A stretch of 15,097 bases of DNA from Actinomycetospora sp. Lineage in GTDB: Bacteria > Actinomycetota > Actinomycetes > Mycobacteriales > Pseudonocardiaceae. Shown piece after piece: positions 1 to 7,281 of this stretch; the first letter of the stretch is position 1; each line of letters starts with the position of its first letter. The stretch is taken from positions 1 to 15,097 of the forward strand of contig JAICLN010000049.1 of the NCBI GenBank assembly GCA_025925615.1, read 5' to 3'. The notes under the pieces are model-generated. The model was not told the DNA's origin. It saw only the letters and a program-made list of their open reading frames with translations, and did no database searches. The position numbers and the translations under genes were made by a program.

Positions 1-181
1 CGATCCTGAGGCGTTCTTCCCGGAGAAGGGCGGCTCCACCCGGGAGGCCAAACAGATCTGCAACAGCTGTGAGGTCCGGGGGGAGTGTCTGGAGTACGCG
101 CTCGGGCACGACGAGCGCTTCGGTATCTGGGGCGGGCTCTCCGAACGGGAGCGCCGTCGACTCAAGCGCCGGGTGGTCTGA
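1..181 (+). CDS. whiB2: WhiB-family iron-sulfur transcriptional regulator, C-terminal part
   Basis: Only the last 59 codons are present, reading from base 2 to the TGA at 179-181; the 5' end lies outside the window. WhiB proteins are small actinobacterial regulators that bind a [4Fe-4S] cluster through four cysteines and act with the primary sigma factor. Three of the cysteines are visible, in a CNSC then five-residue-spaced C arrangement at fragment residues 20, 23 and 29. The family's GIWGG turn follows at 41-45, then an Arg/Lys-rich tail (RERRRLKRR) that is typically the DNA-contacting part. The first cysteine would be upstream. The assignment to the WhiB2/WhmD (Streptomyces WhiB) branch, linked to septation and cell division, rests on the neighbouring metallopeptidase-DUF3499-manB-manA order. 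The family is certain; the branch is an inference. Confidence 0.93.
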   Translation, partial: DPEAFFPEKGGSTREAKQICNSCEVRGECLEYALGHDERFGIWGGLSERERRRLKRRVV

Positions 182-231
182 CGGCGCGGTGACGGGTCCA
201 GGGGCCTGACGGCCACGCGGAGGTGCCCTTC

Positions 232-237
232 TAGTCT
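232..237 (+). promoter_or_regulatory. possible -10 element for the glycosyltransferase gene
   Basis: TAGTCT in the 149-bp gap between whiB and the glycosyltransferase fits the actinobacterial TANNNT -10 pattern. The only -35-like sequence is CTGACG at 206-211, with a long 20-nt spacer. It would give a 5' UTR of roughly 85 nt containing the hairpin at 241-268. Weak evidence. Confidence 0.25.
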
Positions 238-240
238 CGA

Positions 241-268
241 CGTCGCCCGGCGCTCGCCGGGGCCGACG
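241..268 (+). terminator. GC-rich stem-loop after whiB, possible terminator or leader hairpin
   Basis: CCCGGC (246-251) and GCCGGG (256-261) form a perfect 6-bp stem around the loop GCTC. CGTCG (241-245) and CGACG (264-268) extend it by 5 bp across a 2-nt bulge. No T-tract follows. It could end whiB transcription in the U-less actinobacterial style, or be part of the glycosyltransferase leader if the -10 at 232 is real. Confidence 0.3.
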
Positions 269-330
269 GCGCGACGATCGCGGCGGGCGGGGGAAGGCTC
301 CCCGTCCGGTACCGCGGGAGGGACGGACGC

Positions 331-3300
331 GTGGCTGCGACGGCGCCCGTACTGGCCGTGCTCGTCTGTCACGACGGTGAGGCCTGGCTGCCCGAGACCC
401 TCGGGGCGCTCGGTCGGCTCGGCGTGGCGCCGCGCCGCGTCATCGCCGTCGACACGGGGTCGCAGGACTCGACCCCGGACCTGCTGCGCTCGTCGAACGC
501 CGTCGACGTCGTGCTCGACCTGCCGCGCGACACCCCGTTCGGCACGGCGATCGCGGCGGCGGTCGCCGACGGCGACCGCCGGTGGGGACGCTCGGGCGAC
601 CGCGGGACCGGGGACTGGCTCTGGGTCCTGCACGACGACGCCGCTCCCGAGCCCTCCTGTCTCGACGTGCTGCTCTCGGTCGCGGAGGCCTCCCCCGCGG
701 TCGCGATGCTCGGTCCCCTCCAGCTCGACCGGGACGACCCGCGCGTGGTCGTCGAGGCCGGGCTGTCCACCGACGCCTCCGGGCACCGCCAGACCGGCAT
801 CGGCTCCGACGAGCTCGACCTCGGGCAGTTCGCCACGAACTCCGAGGTCCTGGCCGTGGGCTCCGCCGGGGCCCTGGTACGCCGCCGCGAGTGGGACGCG
901 CTCGGCGGCTACGACTCCGCGTTCGGCCTGCTGCGCGAGGACCTCGACCTGGGGTGGCGCATCAACCGCGCCGGCGGGCTGGTGCTCTGCGTCCCCTCCG
1001 CCCGGCTCCACCACGCCCGCGCGGTCACCACCGGCGCGCGCGCCCTCGACGCCGCGGGCTGCGACGGCGGCCTGCGCACCGTCGACCGGCGCAACGGGCA
1101 GTGGACCGTGCTCGCCAACTCCTCCGGCGCCGGGTTCGTCCTGGGCCTGATCCGGCTTCCGGTGCTCGCGGTCCTGCGGGCGCTGGGCTTCCTCCTGCTG
1201 CGCCGCCCCGGCGCGGCCACCGCCGAGCTGGGCGCCCTGGGCCGCGTGCTCGGCGACCTGTCCGACCTGCGCGAGGCCCGCCTCCGGCGGCTGCACTCCG
1301 GAGGGCCCGGCGTCCCGCGCGGGATGCAGGGGCTGCTGACCAGCCGGACGACGCGGCTGCGCAACGCGGTACAGGGCGGCCTCACCCGCGTGGTGCGCGC
1401 CCGGGTGCGCGACGAGCTCGACCTCGGACGCCTCCCCGAGTGGGTCGACCGCCCCGCCCGTCCCGCGCCGGCCTCGTCGGTCGCCGTCGCGGACGGGCCC
1501 GAGGAGGGATCGCTGCTCGTCGGGCAGGGCGCGCTGCCGGCGGGCGCGACGGCGCCGAAGCGCAGCACCCGCCGCAAGGCCGGCCTCCGTCGGCCCGGCG
1601 AGTCGGTCGGCGTCACCCTCGCCGCCCCCGGGTCGACCGACGGGCCCGCCGGCCCGACCGAGCTCATCGGCTCCCCGGACGCCGAGACGGCCGTGACCGG
1701 GATTCCCAGCTCCGGGAGACGGAGCAGTCAGGGGAGCACGCCGATAGGGGAGCTCGACCCTCGAGTCCGCGGCAGCGCGGGCATCCGCGCGGCCGGCGAC
1801 GTCCCCGAGCGCTCGTCCTCCGACGACGAGGCGCTCGTCCTCGTCCCGGTCACGCCCGGCCGGGTGCTGCGCGAGCTCCTGCTCGCCCCGCCGCTGCTCA
1901 TGGTCCTCGCCCTCACGGGGGTGTCCCTGCTGGTCAACCGGTCGCGGCTCGGCCTCGACCTGGCGGGCGGGCGGCTCGCGACGCAGCCCGGGCTGGGTCC
2001 GCTGTGGAGCTCCTACCTCGCCGAGTGGCACCCGGTCGCGGGCGGCACCGCCGCACCGGCGTCGGCCGCGCTCGGCGTCGTCGGGATCCTCGGGGGGATC
2101 CTCTGGCCGGTCGCCGGGACGGACGGACCGGCGGCCGCAGTGTCGCTGGTGCTCCTCGGCGCGCTGCCGCTGGCGGGACTGTCGGCGTACGTGGCGACGC
2201 GGGGCATCCGGGTGGGCCGGGTGCTGCGCGCGCTGGCGGGCTCGGTGTACGCGCTGCTCGGCATCGCCGGGGCGGCCGTGGCGCAGGGCCGGCTCGACGG
2301 CGTCGTCGCCGTGGTCCTGCTCCCGATGGTCCTGGCCGGGGTCGCCGCGGTCCTGCGCGGCAGCCGGGTCGAGGGCCGGCGCGCCTCGTGGTGGAGTGCC
2401 GCCGCCGGGACGGTGCTGCTGCTCGCGGTGGTCTCCGCGTTCGCGCCGCTGGTCCACGTCCTCGTGCTCGTCGTCGTCGTGGTCGGGTTCGTCCTCGTGC
2501 CCGCCCCGCCCGGCGCCTCCGGGCGGCGGGCGATCGCGCTCGGCGTCGTCGTCGTGCTGCCCGTCCTGCTGCTGCTGCCGTGGCCCTCGACGCTGCTGCG
2601 CGCCCCGCAGATCCTCGTCCACGGCACCGGCTCCCCGGTGCCCGAGCAGTTCGCGGGCACCCTCGACGTGCTCTCCCTCGACCCCGGCGGCCCCGGCTCC
2701 CTCCCGGTGATGGGTCTCGTCGCGCTCCTGGCCGCCGTGGGCGGGGCGATCCTCGCGCCGCGGCGCAGCGTGGTCCCGGGCCTCGCGGTCACCGTGCTCG
2801 GCGTCGTCGCGGCCGGGATCGTCGGCTCGGTGTCGCTCCCGCCGCTCTCCGGCGGCGACGCGCGTCCCGGCTGGACGGGACCGGCACTCGCGTTCGCCGC
2901 CTGCGGTGCGCTCTGGACCCTGCTCGCGCTGGTCGCGGAGGCCCGCGTGACGCCGCTGGGCACGCTCGTGACCGGGCGGTCGGGGCCGCGGCACCGGCCG
3001 GCCCCGCGCCGCCGCGGCGACTCCGAGATCGACCTCGGTCCCGACGGCGTGCTCGCGCGCGTCGGGGGCGGCACGGCCTCGGCGGCCTCCCGGATCGGGA
3101 CGGCGCTCGGCTCCCGGCTGCGGACCCGTCAGGTGGCGGCCGGGACGGGTGGACGACGGGTACGCGGCGCCGCGGTGCCGGTGACCGCCACGGTCGCGGT
3201 CGCGCTGGCGGCGGCCGCGGTCCTGCTCGGGACCGGCGGGGCCCTCGCCCCGCGTCCCGCGCCGACCCTCGATCCCGTCTTCGCCGGGCGGCTCGCGGCG

Positions 3301-4035
3301 GCCGGCGCGAGCGTCGTCGAGGTCGGGCTCACCCGGCTGCCCGACGGCCCGGGCTACGCGCTCGACGCGGACCGCACGCGCCGCACGGGTCCCGACCTCC
3401 CGCGCTACGGCGACGACGACCTCGCCCCGGTCGGTGCGGCGCCCGCCCGCCTGACCCGCGACGTCTCCGCGCTGCTCTCCGGGGACCCGGCCAAGGTCCA
3501 GGCCGGCGCGGCCGAACTCGCGACGGCCGGGACGGGAGCGGTCGTCCTGCCCGACCCGGCGGTCGCCGACCGGGCCCGCCAGACCGCCGGCCCGCTGCTC
3601 GCCGCGGCCCCGCCGACCAGCGACGGCCGCTCGGTGCTGGCCATCGGGCTGCCGGCCGCGGGGGCGGTCCTGCTCGAGCCCCCGGTCTCCGACGACGCCA
3701 CCGACGCCAAGGCCGCCCCGCAGCGGTCCACGGGCATCACGCCGCTACCCGGCCTGCCGCCGGCCGTAGGGGTGGAGATCTCGCCGGGCGCCAACCGGCG
3801 GCTCGTCGTCCTCGCCGCCGAGAACGAGTCGGGGTGGACCGCCTCGGTCCGCGGGACGCAGGCGCCGCTGGTCTCGGCCTGGGGCCACCTCGTCGGGGTC
3901 GCGGTGCCCTCCAGCGGCGGGCCGGTGGTGGTCACCCGCGACGACACCGGGCGGGACCTCCTCCTGCTCTTCCAGCTCGCCCTGGTCCTGTTCACCGCGG
4001 TGTCGGCGCTGCCCTCGCGCCGGCGGCTGGACTGA
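331..4035 (+). CDS. family-2 glycosyltransferase fused to a large polytopic membrane region
   Basis: A 1234-aa protein starting at GTG 331, with GGGAGGG at 316-322 as ribosome binding site. The N-terminal ~260 residues are a GT-A fold GT2 domain: a VLVCHDGE start strand, the nucleotide-binding VDTGSQDST (Asp41), a metal-binding HDDA (Asp102/Asp103) and a catalytic-type REDLDLGWR motif (Asp204 region). Residues ~265-290 are hydrophobic. A Pro/Ser/Gly-rich, probably disordered linker spans ~370-510. A long membrane region (~515-870) with many Leu/Val/Ala segments follows, including a WHPVAGG loop near 565. There is another hydrophobic segment near 953-970, an extracytoplasmic-looking domain, and a C-terminal membrane helix (~1210-1228) ending in Arg-rich residues. 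The GT2 domain should act on the cytoplasmic face and the rest may anchor, export or modify the product. Donor and acceptor cannot be read from sequence; the manA/manB neighbours make an envelope glycan plausible. Most GT2 enzymes are 250-400 aa, so this is an unusually large fusion, though similar large proteins are known in actinobacteria. Confidence 0.9.
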   Translation: MAATAPVLAVLVCHDGEAWLPETLGALGRLGVAPRRVIAVDTGSQDSTPDLLRSSNAVDVVLDLPRDTPFGTAIAAAVADGDRRWGRSGDRGTGDWLWVLHDDAAPEPSCLDVLLSVAEASPAVAMLGPLQLDRDDPRVVVEAGLSTDASGHRQTGIGSDELDLGQFATNSEVLAVGSAGALVRRREWDALGGYDSAFGLLREDLDLGWRINRAGGLVLCVPSARLHHARAVTTGARALDAAGCDGGLRTVDRRNGQWTVLANSSGAGFVLGLIRLPVLAVLRALGFLLLRRPGAATAELGALGRVLGDLSDLREARLRRLHSGGPGVPRGMQGLLTSRTTRLRNAVQGGLTRVVRARVRDELDLGRLPEWVDRPARPAPASSVAVADGPEEGSLLVGQGALPAGATAPKRSTRRKAGLRRPGESVGVTLAAPGSTDGPAGPTELIGSPDAETAVTGIPSSGRRSSQGSTPIGELDPRVRGSAGIRAAGDVPERSSSDDEALVLVPVTPGRVLRELLLAPPLLMVLALTGVSLLVNRSRLGLDLAGGRLATQPGLGPLWSSYLAEWHPVAGGTAAPASAALGVVGILGGILWPVAGTDGPAAAVSLVLLGALPLAGLSAYVATRGIRVGRVLRALAGSVYALLGIAGAAVAQGRLDGVVAVVLLPMVLAGVAAVLRGSRVEGRRASWWSAAAGTVLLLAVVSAFAPLVHVLVLVVVVVGFVLVPAPPGASGRRAIALGVVVVLPVLLLLPWPSTLLRAPQILVHGTGSPVPEQFAGTLDVLSLDPGGPGSLPVMGLVALLAAVGGAILAPRRSVVPGLAVTVLGVVAAGIVGSVSLPPLSGGDARPGWTGPALAFAACGALWTLLALVAEARVTPLGTLVTGRSGPRHRPAPRRRGDSEIDLGPDGVLARVGGGTASAASRIGTALGSRLRTRQVAAGTGGRRVRGAAVPVTATVAVALAAAAVLLGTGGALAPRPAPTLDPVFAGRLAAAGASVVEVGLTRLPDGPGYALDADRTRRTGPDLPRYGDDDLAPVGAAPARLTRDVSALLSGDPAKVQAGAAELATAGTGAVVLPDPAVADRARQTAGPLLAAAPPTSDGRSVLAIGLPAAGAVLLEPPVSDDATDAKAAPQRSTGITPLPGLPPAVGVEISPGANRRLVVLAAENESGWTASVRGTQAPLVSAWGHLVGVAVPSSGGPVVVTRDDTGRDLLLLFQLALVLFTAVSALPSRRRLD

Positions 4036-4077
4036 GCCCCGCCCGGATCGTCCGTGTTCGTTGTCGGGGGTCGGCGC

Positions 4078-4083
4078 TAGCGT
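4078..4083 (+). promoter_or_regulatory. -10 element for a leaderless VOC gene
   Basis: TAGCGT fits TANNNT and ends 8 nt before ATG 4092, the distance expected if transcription begins at or next to the start codon. There is no Shine-Dalgarno sequence immediately upstream of the ATG, which agrees. A -35 is not clear. Confidence 0.5.
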
Positions 4084-4091
4084 CCGCTCCC

Positions 4092-4469
4092 ATGATCGAC
4101 CACTTCGGGTTCCCGGTCGCCGACGTCGAGGCCTCCGCCGCGACCTACCTCCGCCTGTTCGCGCCCCTCGGCATCGTCGAGGCCGTCCGCATCCCGCACG
4201 AGGGGAGCGCGGTCGTCGGGCTCGCCGGCCCCGCCGGCGTCCCGCAGTTCTGGCTCTCCCCCGGCGGGGCCCTCGAGCGCGAGCTGCACGTCGCGTTCTC
4301 GGCGCCCGACCGGGCGGCCGTCGACGCAGTGCACGCCGTCGCCCTCGAGGCGGGGGTGGAGGTGCTGCACGCCCCGCGGGAGTGGCCGGAGTACCACCCC
4401 GGCTACTACGGGGTGTTCCTGCGCGATCCCGACGGGCACAACGTCGAGGCGGTGCACCACGGTTTCTGA
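4092..4469 (+). CDS. VOC (glyoxalase/bleomycin-resistance fold) family protein
   Basis: A 125-aa single-module VOC protein, the usual length for a one-subunit half of the fold. It begins MIDHFGFPVADVEAS, typical of the first beta strand with a metal-ligand position at His4. It ends with the family signature YYGVFLRDPDGHNVEAVHH, where Glu119 is the usual C-terminal metal ligand; His66 (RELHVAF) is another candidate ligand. VOC proteins use a metal to catalyse isomerisation, dioxygenation or thiol transfer, or act as binding proteins; the substrate cannot be predicted here. The start was chosen because the TAGCGT box suggests leaderless expression from ATG 4092 and the fold begins there. Its stop lies 3 bp from the stop of the convergent metallopeptidase-family gene. 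It is not in the corresponding mycobacterial block as I recall it, so it looks like an insertion in this lineage. Confidence 0.85.
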   Translation: MIDHFGFPVADVEASAATYLRLFAPLGIVEAVRIPHEGSAVVGLAGPAGVPQFWLSPGGALERELHVAFSAPDRAAVDAVHAVALEAGVEVLHAPREWPEYHPGYYGVFLRDPDGHNVEAVHHGF

Positions 4470-4472
4470 GCG

Positions 4473-4991
4473 CTACTCCTCGCCGTCCACGGTGTCGGGC
4501 TCGACGCCGAGGTACTCCGCGACCTGTTCGACGAGCACGTCGTGCAGCAGGTCCGCGAGATCCTCGCCGTCGAGAGCGCGCGCCTCGAGCGGGCGGCGGT
4601 ACAGCACGATGCGGGCCCGCGTCGGGGCGCCGCGCCGGTCGACGCCCGCGGGCACGAGACGGGCCAGCGGCACGTCGCCGTCCCCGACCACGCCGTTGTC
4701 GTCCGGCCCGGTCTCGCCGACGTCGGGCACGTCGTCGACCGCGACGTCGAGGTCCTCGAGCTCCGCGCCCCAGCGGTCCTCGATCGGCTCGAGCGCCTCG
4801 AGCACGACGGCGTCGAAGCGCTCCGCGCGGGTGCGGGCGGCCGGCGAGCCCGCGGGGTAGAGCGGCGCCCGCATCCCGCGTCCGCGCCGGTCCCGCCGCC
4901 TCCGTGGATGGGGAGGGACCGGGGGCCGCGCCGAGCCGCGCTCCGACCGGTCCGGCTCCCGGGGGCCGGTCCGCGTCCCACCTCTCGCCAC
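4473..4991 (-). CDS. metallopeptidase-family (zincin-like) protein, Rv3259-type, lacking HExxH
   Basis: A 172-aa protein read leftward from GTG 4989-4991. The conserved part starts at RRDRRGRGMRAPLYP and continues through AERFDAVVLEALEPIEDRW, LDVAVDDVPD, VPLARLVPAGVDRRG and RARIVLYRRPLEARA, as in the actinobacterial zincin-like family represented by Rv3259. The family's zinc site should lie in LHDVLVEQVAEYLGVEPD. There the HExxH motif is replaced by V-E-Q-V-A, so the zinc-binding histidines are absent and protease activity is unlikely. Start choice: ATG 4874 would cut off the conserved RRDRRGRG segment, whereas GTG 4991 has a TAGGCT -10 box 8 nt upstream, suggesting a leaderless transcript. 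The first ~35 residues are Arg/Pro-rich and low complexity. The gene is divergent from the DUF3499 gene and convergent with the VOC gene. Its function is unknown. Confidence 0.82.
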   Translation of the reverse strand: MARGGTRTGPREPDRSERGSARPPVPPHPRRRRDRRGRGMRAPLYPAGSPAARTRAERFDAVVLEALEPIEDRWGAELEDLDVAVDDVPDVGETGPDDNGVVGDGDVPLARLVPAGVDRRGAPTRARIVLYRRPLEARALDGEDLADLLHDVLVEQVAEYLGVEPDTVDGEE

Positions 4992-4999
4992 GCCGCGCG

Positions 5000-5005
5000 A
5001 GCCTA
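5000..5005 (-). promoter_or_regulatory. -10 element for the leaderless metallopeptidase-family gene
   Basis: On the minus strand TAGGCT ends 8 nt before GTG 4991, again the leaderless geometry. No convincing -35 was seen. With the box at 5117-5122 it makes the 139-bp gap a divergent promoter region. Confidence 0.5.
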
Positions 5006-5116
5006 CGCCGGTGCCGCAGGGTCCGCCCCGACCCTCGCGACGAACGCGTGACCGCCCGCCGAGGTCCCGCCCCGACGCGCCGAGCGCGCCTGCCCGGCGT
5101 CGTACCGGACGGGGAC

Positions 5117-5122
5117 TATCGT
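5117..5122 (+). promoter_or_regulatory. -10 element for the leaderless DUF3499 gene
   Basis: TATCGT ends 8 nt before GTG 5131. There is no Shine-Dalgarno sequence in between, and the -35 is not recognisable. The box supports GTG 5131 as the start. Confidence 0.55.
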
Positions 5123-5130
5123 CTCGCCTC

Positions 5131-5496
5131 GTGCGAGGCGTGCGGAAGTGCTCGCGGACCGGATGCGGCCGGGCTGCCGTTGCCACGCTGACGTACGTCT
5201 ACTCCGATTCGACGGCGGTCGTGGGTCCGTTGGCGACCAGCGCGGAGCCGCACTCCTACGACCTCTGCGAGGCCCACGCCCTGCGCCTCACCGCCCCGCG
5301 CGGCTGGGAGGTCGTGCGCTACGAGGGCGACTTCCCCTCCGAGCCCTCCATCGACGACCTCACCGCGCTCGCCGAGGCCGTCCGCGAGGCCGGGCGGGCC
5401 GAGCCGCCGGGCGAGGCGGTCGGATCCTTCGGGGCGGTGGCGGGCACCGGCCGCCGGGGGCACCTGCGGGTCCTGCCCGACCCGTCCGGATCCTGA
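5131..5496 (+). CDS. DUF3499 family protein (Rv3258c-type), possible zinc-binding protein
   Basis: A 121-aa protein starting VRGVRKCSRTGCGRAAVATLTYVYSD, which matches the N-terminus typical of the actinobacterial DUF3499 family. Cys7 and Cys12 (CSRTGC) together with Cys46 and His49 (LCEAH) form a likely four-ligand zinc site. The segment DSTAVVGPLAT between them and HALRLTAPRGWEVVRYEGDF after them are the family's conserved core. The C-terminal ~45 residues are Gly/Ala-rich and poorly conserved. No biochemical function is known to me. The gene sits directly upstream of manB in this and other actinobacteria, with a separate leaderless-type promoter, and is usually retained with the whiB2-manB-manA block. 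The longer upstream frame is rejected because the conserved domain begins at GTG 5131. Confidence 0.88.
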   Translation: MRGVRKCSRTGCGRAAVATLTYVYSDSTAVVGPLATSAEPHSYDLCEAHALRLTAPRGWEVVRYEGDFPSEPSIDDLTALAEAVREAGRAEPPGEAVGSFGAVAGTGRRGHLRVLPDPSGS

Positions 5497-5554
5497 CGAG
5501 CCCCGTCGCCCCCATCCGGTGGCCGCCGTCCCGCACGGTGTCGGGCCCGGCCGA

Positions 5555-5560
5555 TACGCT
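5555..5560 (+). promoter_or_regulatory. -10 element for leaderless manB transcription
   Basis: TACGCT, preceded by GA, ends 6 nt before GTG 5567. No Shine-Dalgarno sequence is present at this start. It gives manB its own promoter in the 70-bp gap after the DUF3499 gene. The -35 is unclear. Confidence 0.5.
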
Positions 5561-5566
5561 GGCGAC

Positions 5567-7012
5567 GTGAGCAGCTCAGCGCCGGCTCGGCAGGACACAG
5601 GTGAATCCGCGGACGCCGCCCGCGCGCGCGTGGTCAGCGACGTGATCAAGGCCTACGACATCCGCGGCCTCGTCGAGGAGCAGCTCGACGCCGCCTTCGT
5701 CCGCGACGTCGGCGCCGCGTTCGCCCAGCTCCTGATCGGTGAGGCGGGCGGGCCGCCGGCGAACGGGATCGTCGTCGGGCACGACATGCGCGACTCCTCG
5801 CCGGATCTCGCCGCCGCGTTCGCCGAGGGCGTGACGGGCCAGGGGGTCGACGTCACCCAGATCGGCCTGGCCAGCACCGACGAGCTGTACTACGCCTCGG
5901 GGGCGCTCGACGCCCCGGGCGCGATGTTCACCGCGAGCCACAACCCCGCGCGCTACAACGGGATCAAGCTCTGCCGCGCCGGGGCCAGCCCCGTCGGGCA
6001 GGACACCGGGCTCGACGAGATCGCCGCGCTGCTCGACCAGGGGCCGGGCGCGGCCGCCGGTGCGCAGCCGGCGCCGACCCCGGGCTCCGTCCGGGACCAG
6101 GACGTCCTCGAGGACTACGCCGCCTACCTGCGGGGCCTCGTGGACCTCTCGGGTCTGCGGCCGATGTCGCTCGTCGTCGACGCCGCCAACGGGATGGCGG
6201 GCCACACCGTGCCGGCCGTGCTCGGGCCGCTGCCGATCGAGGTCCACCCGCTCTACTTCGAGCTCGACGGCTCGTTCCCGAACCACGAGGCCAACCCGCT
6301 CGATCCGGACAACCTCGTGGACCTCCAGCGCGAGGTCTCCACCCTCACCCGCGTCGACGCGGGACTCGCCTTCGACGGCGACGCGGACCGCGTCTTCCTC
6401 GTGGACGAGAAGGGGCAGGCGGTCAGCCCGAGCGCCATCACCGCCCTCGTCGCGAGCCGGGAGCTGGCCAAGGAGCCCGGCGGCACCGTGATCCACAACC
6501 TCATCACCTCGCGGGCCGTCCCCGAGATCATCACCGAGGCCGGCGGCACGCCGGTGCGCTCCCGCGTGGGGCACTCGTTCATCAAGGCGACGATGGCGCA
6601 GACCGGCGCGATCTTCGGCGGCGAGCACTCGGCGCACTACTACTTCCGCGACTTCTTCCGGGCCGACTCCGGGATGCTGGCCGCGCTGCACGTGCTGGCC
6701 GCCCTGGGCGAGCAGGACAAGCCCCTCTCGGAGCTCATGGCGCAGTACTCGCGCTACGCCGCGTCGGGCGAGGTGAACTCCACGGTGGACGAGCCGCAGG
6801 CGAAGATCGCCGAGGTCGAGCAGCTCTACGGCGACCGCGAGGACGTCACCACCGACACGCTCGACGGGCTCACCGTGACCTTCGGGAACGGGGACTGGTT
6901 CAACCTCCGGCCCTCGAACACCGAGCCGTTGCTGCGCCTGAACGTCGAGGCGTCCGACCAGGACGCCGTGGCCGCGCTGCGCGACGAGGTGCTCGCGGTG
7001 GTGCGGCGATGA
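5567..7012 (+). CDS. manB: phosphomannomutase/phosphoglucomutase
   Basis: A 481-aa cytoplasmic alpha-D-phosphohexomutase that interconverts mannose-6-P and mannose-1-P, and often glucose phosphates, through a phosphoserine intermediate. All four active-site elements are present: the phosphoserine loop TASHNP (Ser124), the Mg-binding loop DGDADR (Asp270, 272, 274), the sugar-recognition loop GEHSAHYYFRD (Glu353, His354) and the phosphate-binding loop RPSNTEP (Arg448-Pro454). Conserved N-terminal IKAYDIRGLVEEQLD begins about residue 25. The start was placed at GTG 5567 because of the -10 box 6 nt upstream; GTG 5630 is a possible shorter start without any signal. The stop overlaps the next ATG (ATGA at 7009-7012), so translation is coupled to the Trm112-like gene. 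Mannose-1-P feeds GDP-mannose synthesis for mannolipids and glycoprotein mannosylation. Length and motifs are complete. Confidence 0.96.
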   Translation: MSSSAPARQDTGESADAARARVVSDVIKAYDIRGLVEEQLDAAFVRDVGAAFAQLLIGEAGGPPANGIVVGHDMRDSSPDLAAAFAEGVTGQGVDVTQIGLASTDELYYASGALDAPGAMFTASHNPARYNGIKLCRAGASPVGQDTGLDEIAALLDQGPGAAAGAQPAPTPGSVRDQDVLEDYAAYLRGLVDLSGLRPMSLVVDAANGMAGHTVPAVLGPLPIEVHPLYFELDGSFPNHEANPLDPDNLVDLQREVSTLTRVDAGLAFDGDADRVFLVDEKGQAVSPSAITALVASRELAKEPGGTVIHNLITSRAVPEIITEAGGTPVRSRVGHSFIKATMAQTGAIFGGEHSAHYYFRDFFRADSGMLAALHVLAALGEQDKPLSELMAQYSRYAASGEVNSTVDEPQAKIAEVEQLYGDREDVTTDTLDGLTVTFGNGDWFNLRPSNTEPLLRLNVEASDQDAVAALRDEVLAVVRR

Positions 7013-7281
7013 GCGCGGCGGGAGACGCCGGCCGGGGCCCGACCACCGGTCCGCTGGGCCTCGACCCGGTACTGCTCGAGATCCTCGCCTGCCCGGCGCC
7101 CGACCACGGCGAGCTGCGCCCCGGCACCCCGGACGATCCGGCGGCCTCCGTCCTGACCTGCCAGAGCTGCGGGCGACGCTTCCCGGTGACCGACGGGATC
7201 CCCGTCCTGTTGCTCTCGGAGGCCACCGGCGGGCCGGGCGACGACGCTCCGGTCGCCTCCGGGACGCCTGCGGACGGGTGA
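7009..7281 (+). CDS. Trm112-like / UPF0434 family zinc-ribbon protein
   Basis: A 90-aa protein. The core LDPVLLEILACPAPDHGEL ... LTCQSCGRRFPVTDGIPVLL is the Trm112/UPF0434 signature, with cysteines 28, 51 and 54; the fourth usual ligand is not a Cys (CPAPDHG, perhaps His33). Eukaryotic and archaeal Trm112 activates several SAM-dependent methyltransferases of RNA and protein; bacterial members are small and poorly characterised. The N-terminal 15 residues and the C-terminal 20 (Gly/Ala/Pro-rich) are extensions to the ~60-residue core. Its ATG overlaps the manB stop (ATGA) and its stop overlaps the next start (GTGA), so it is embedded in the mannose operon and translationally coupled on both sides. 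Its role there is unknown. Confidence 0.88.
   Translation: MSAAGDAGRGPTTGPLGLDPVLLEILACPAPDHGELRPGTPDDPAASVLTCQSCGRRFPVTDGIPVLLLSEATGGPGDDAPVASGTPADG

Noticed and set aside
582..4469. Long plus-strand open frame (about 1295 codons) across the glycosyltransferase gene
   Set aside because: It is a shadow frame of GC-rich DNA with Arg/Pro/Gly-rich, domain-free translation. Only its last 125 codons, from ATG 4092, are a real gene (VOC protein).
4872..4874. ATG (minus strand) as the metallopeptidase-family start
   Set aside because: It would remove the conserved RRDRRGRG segment, and GTG 4991 has a well-placed -10 box.
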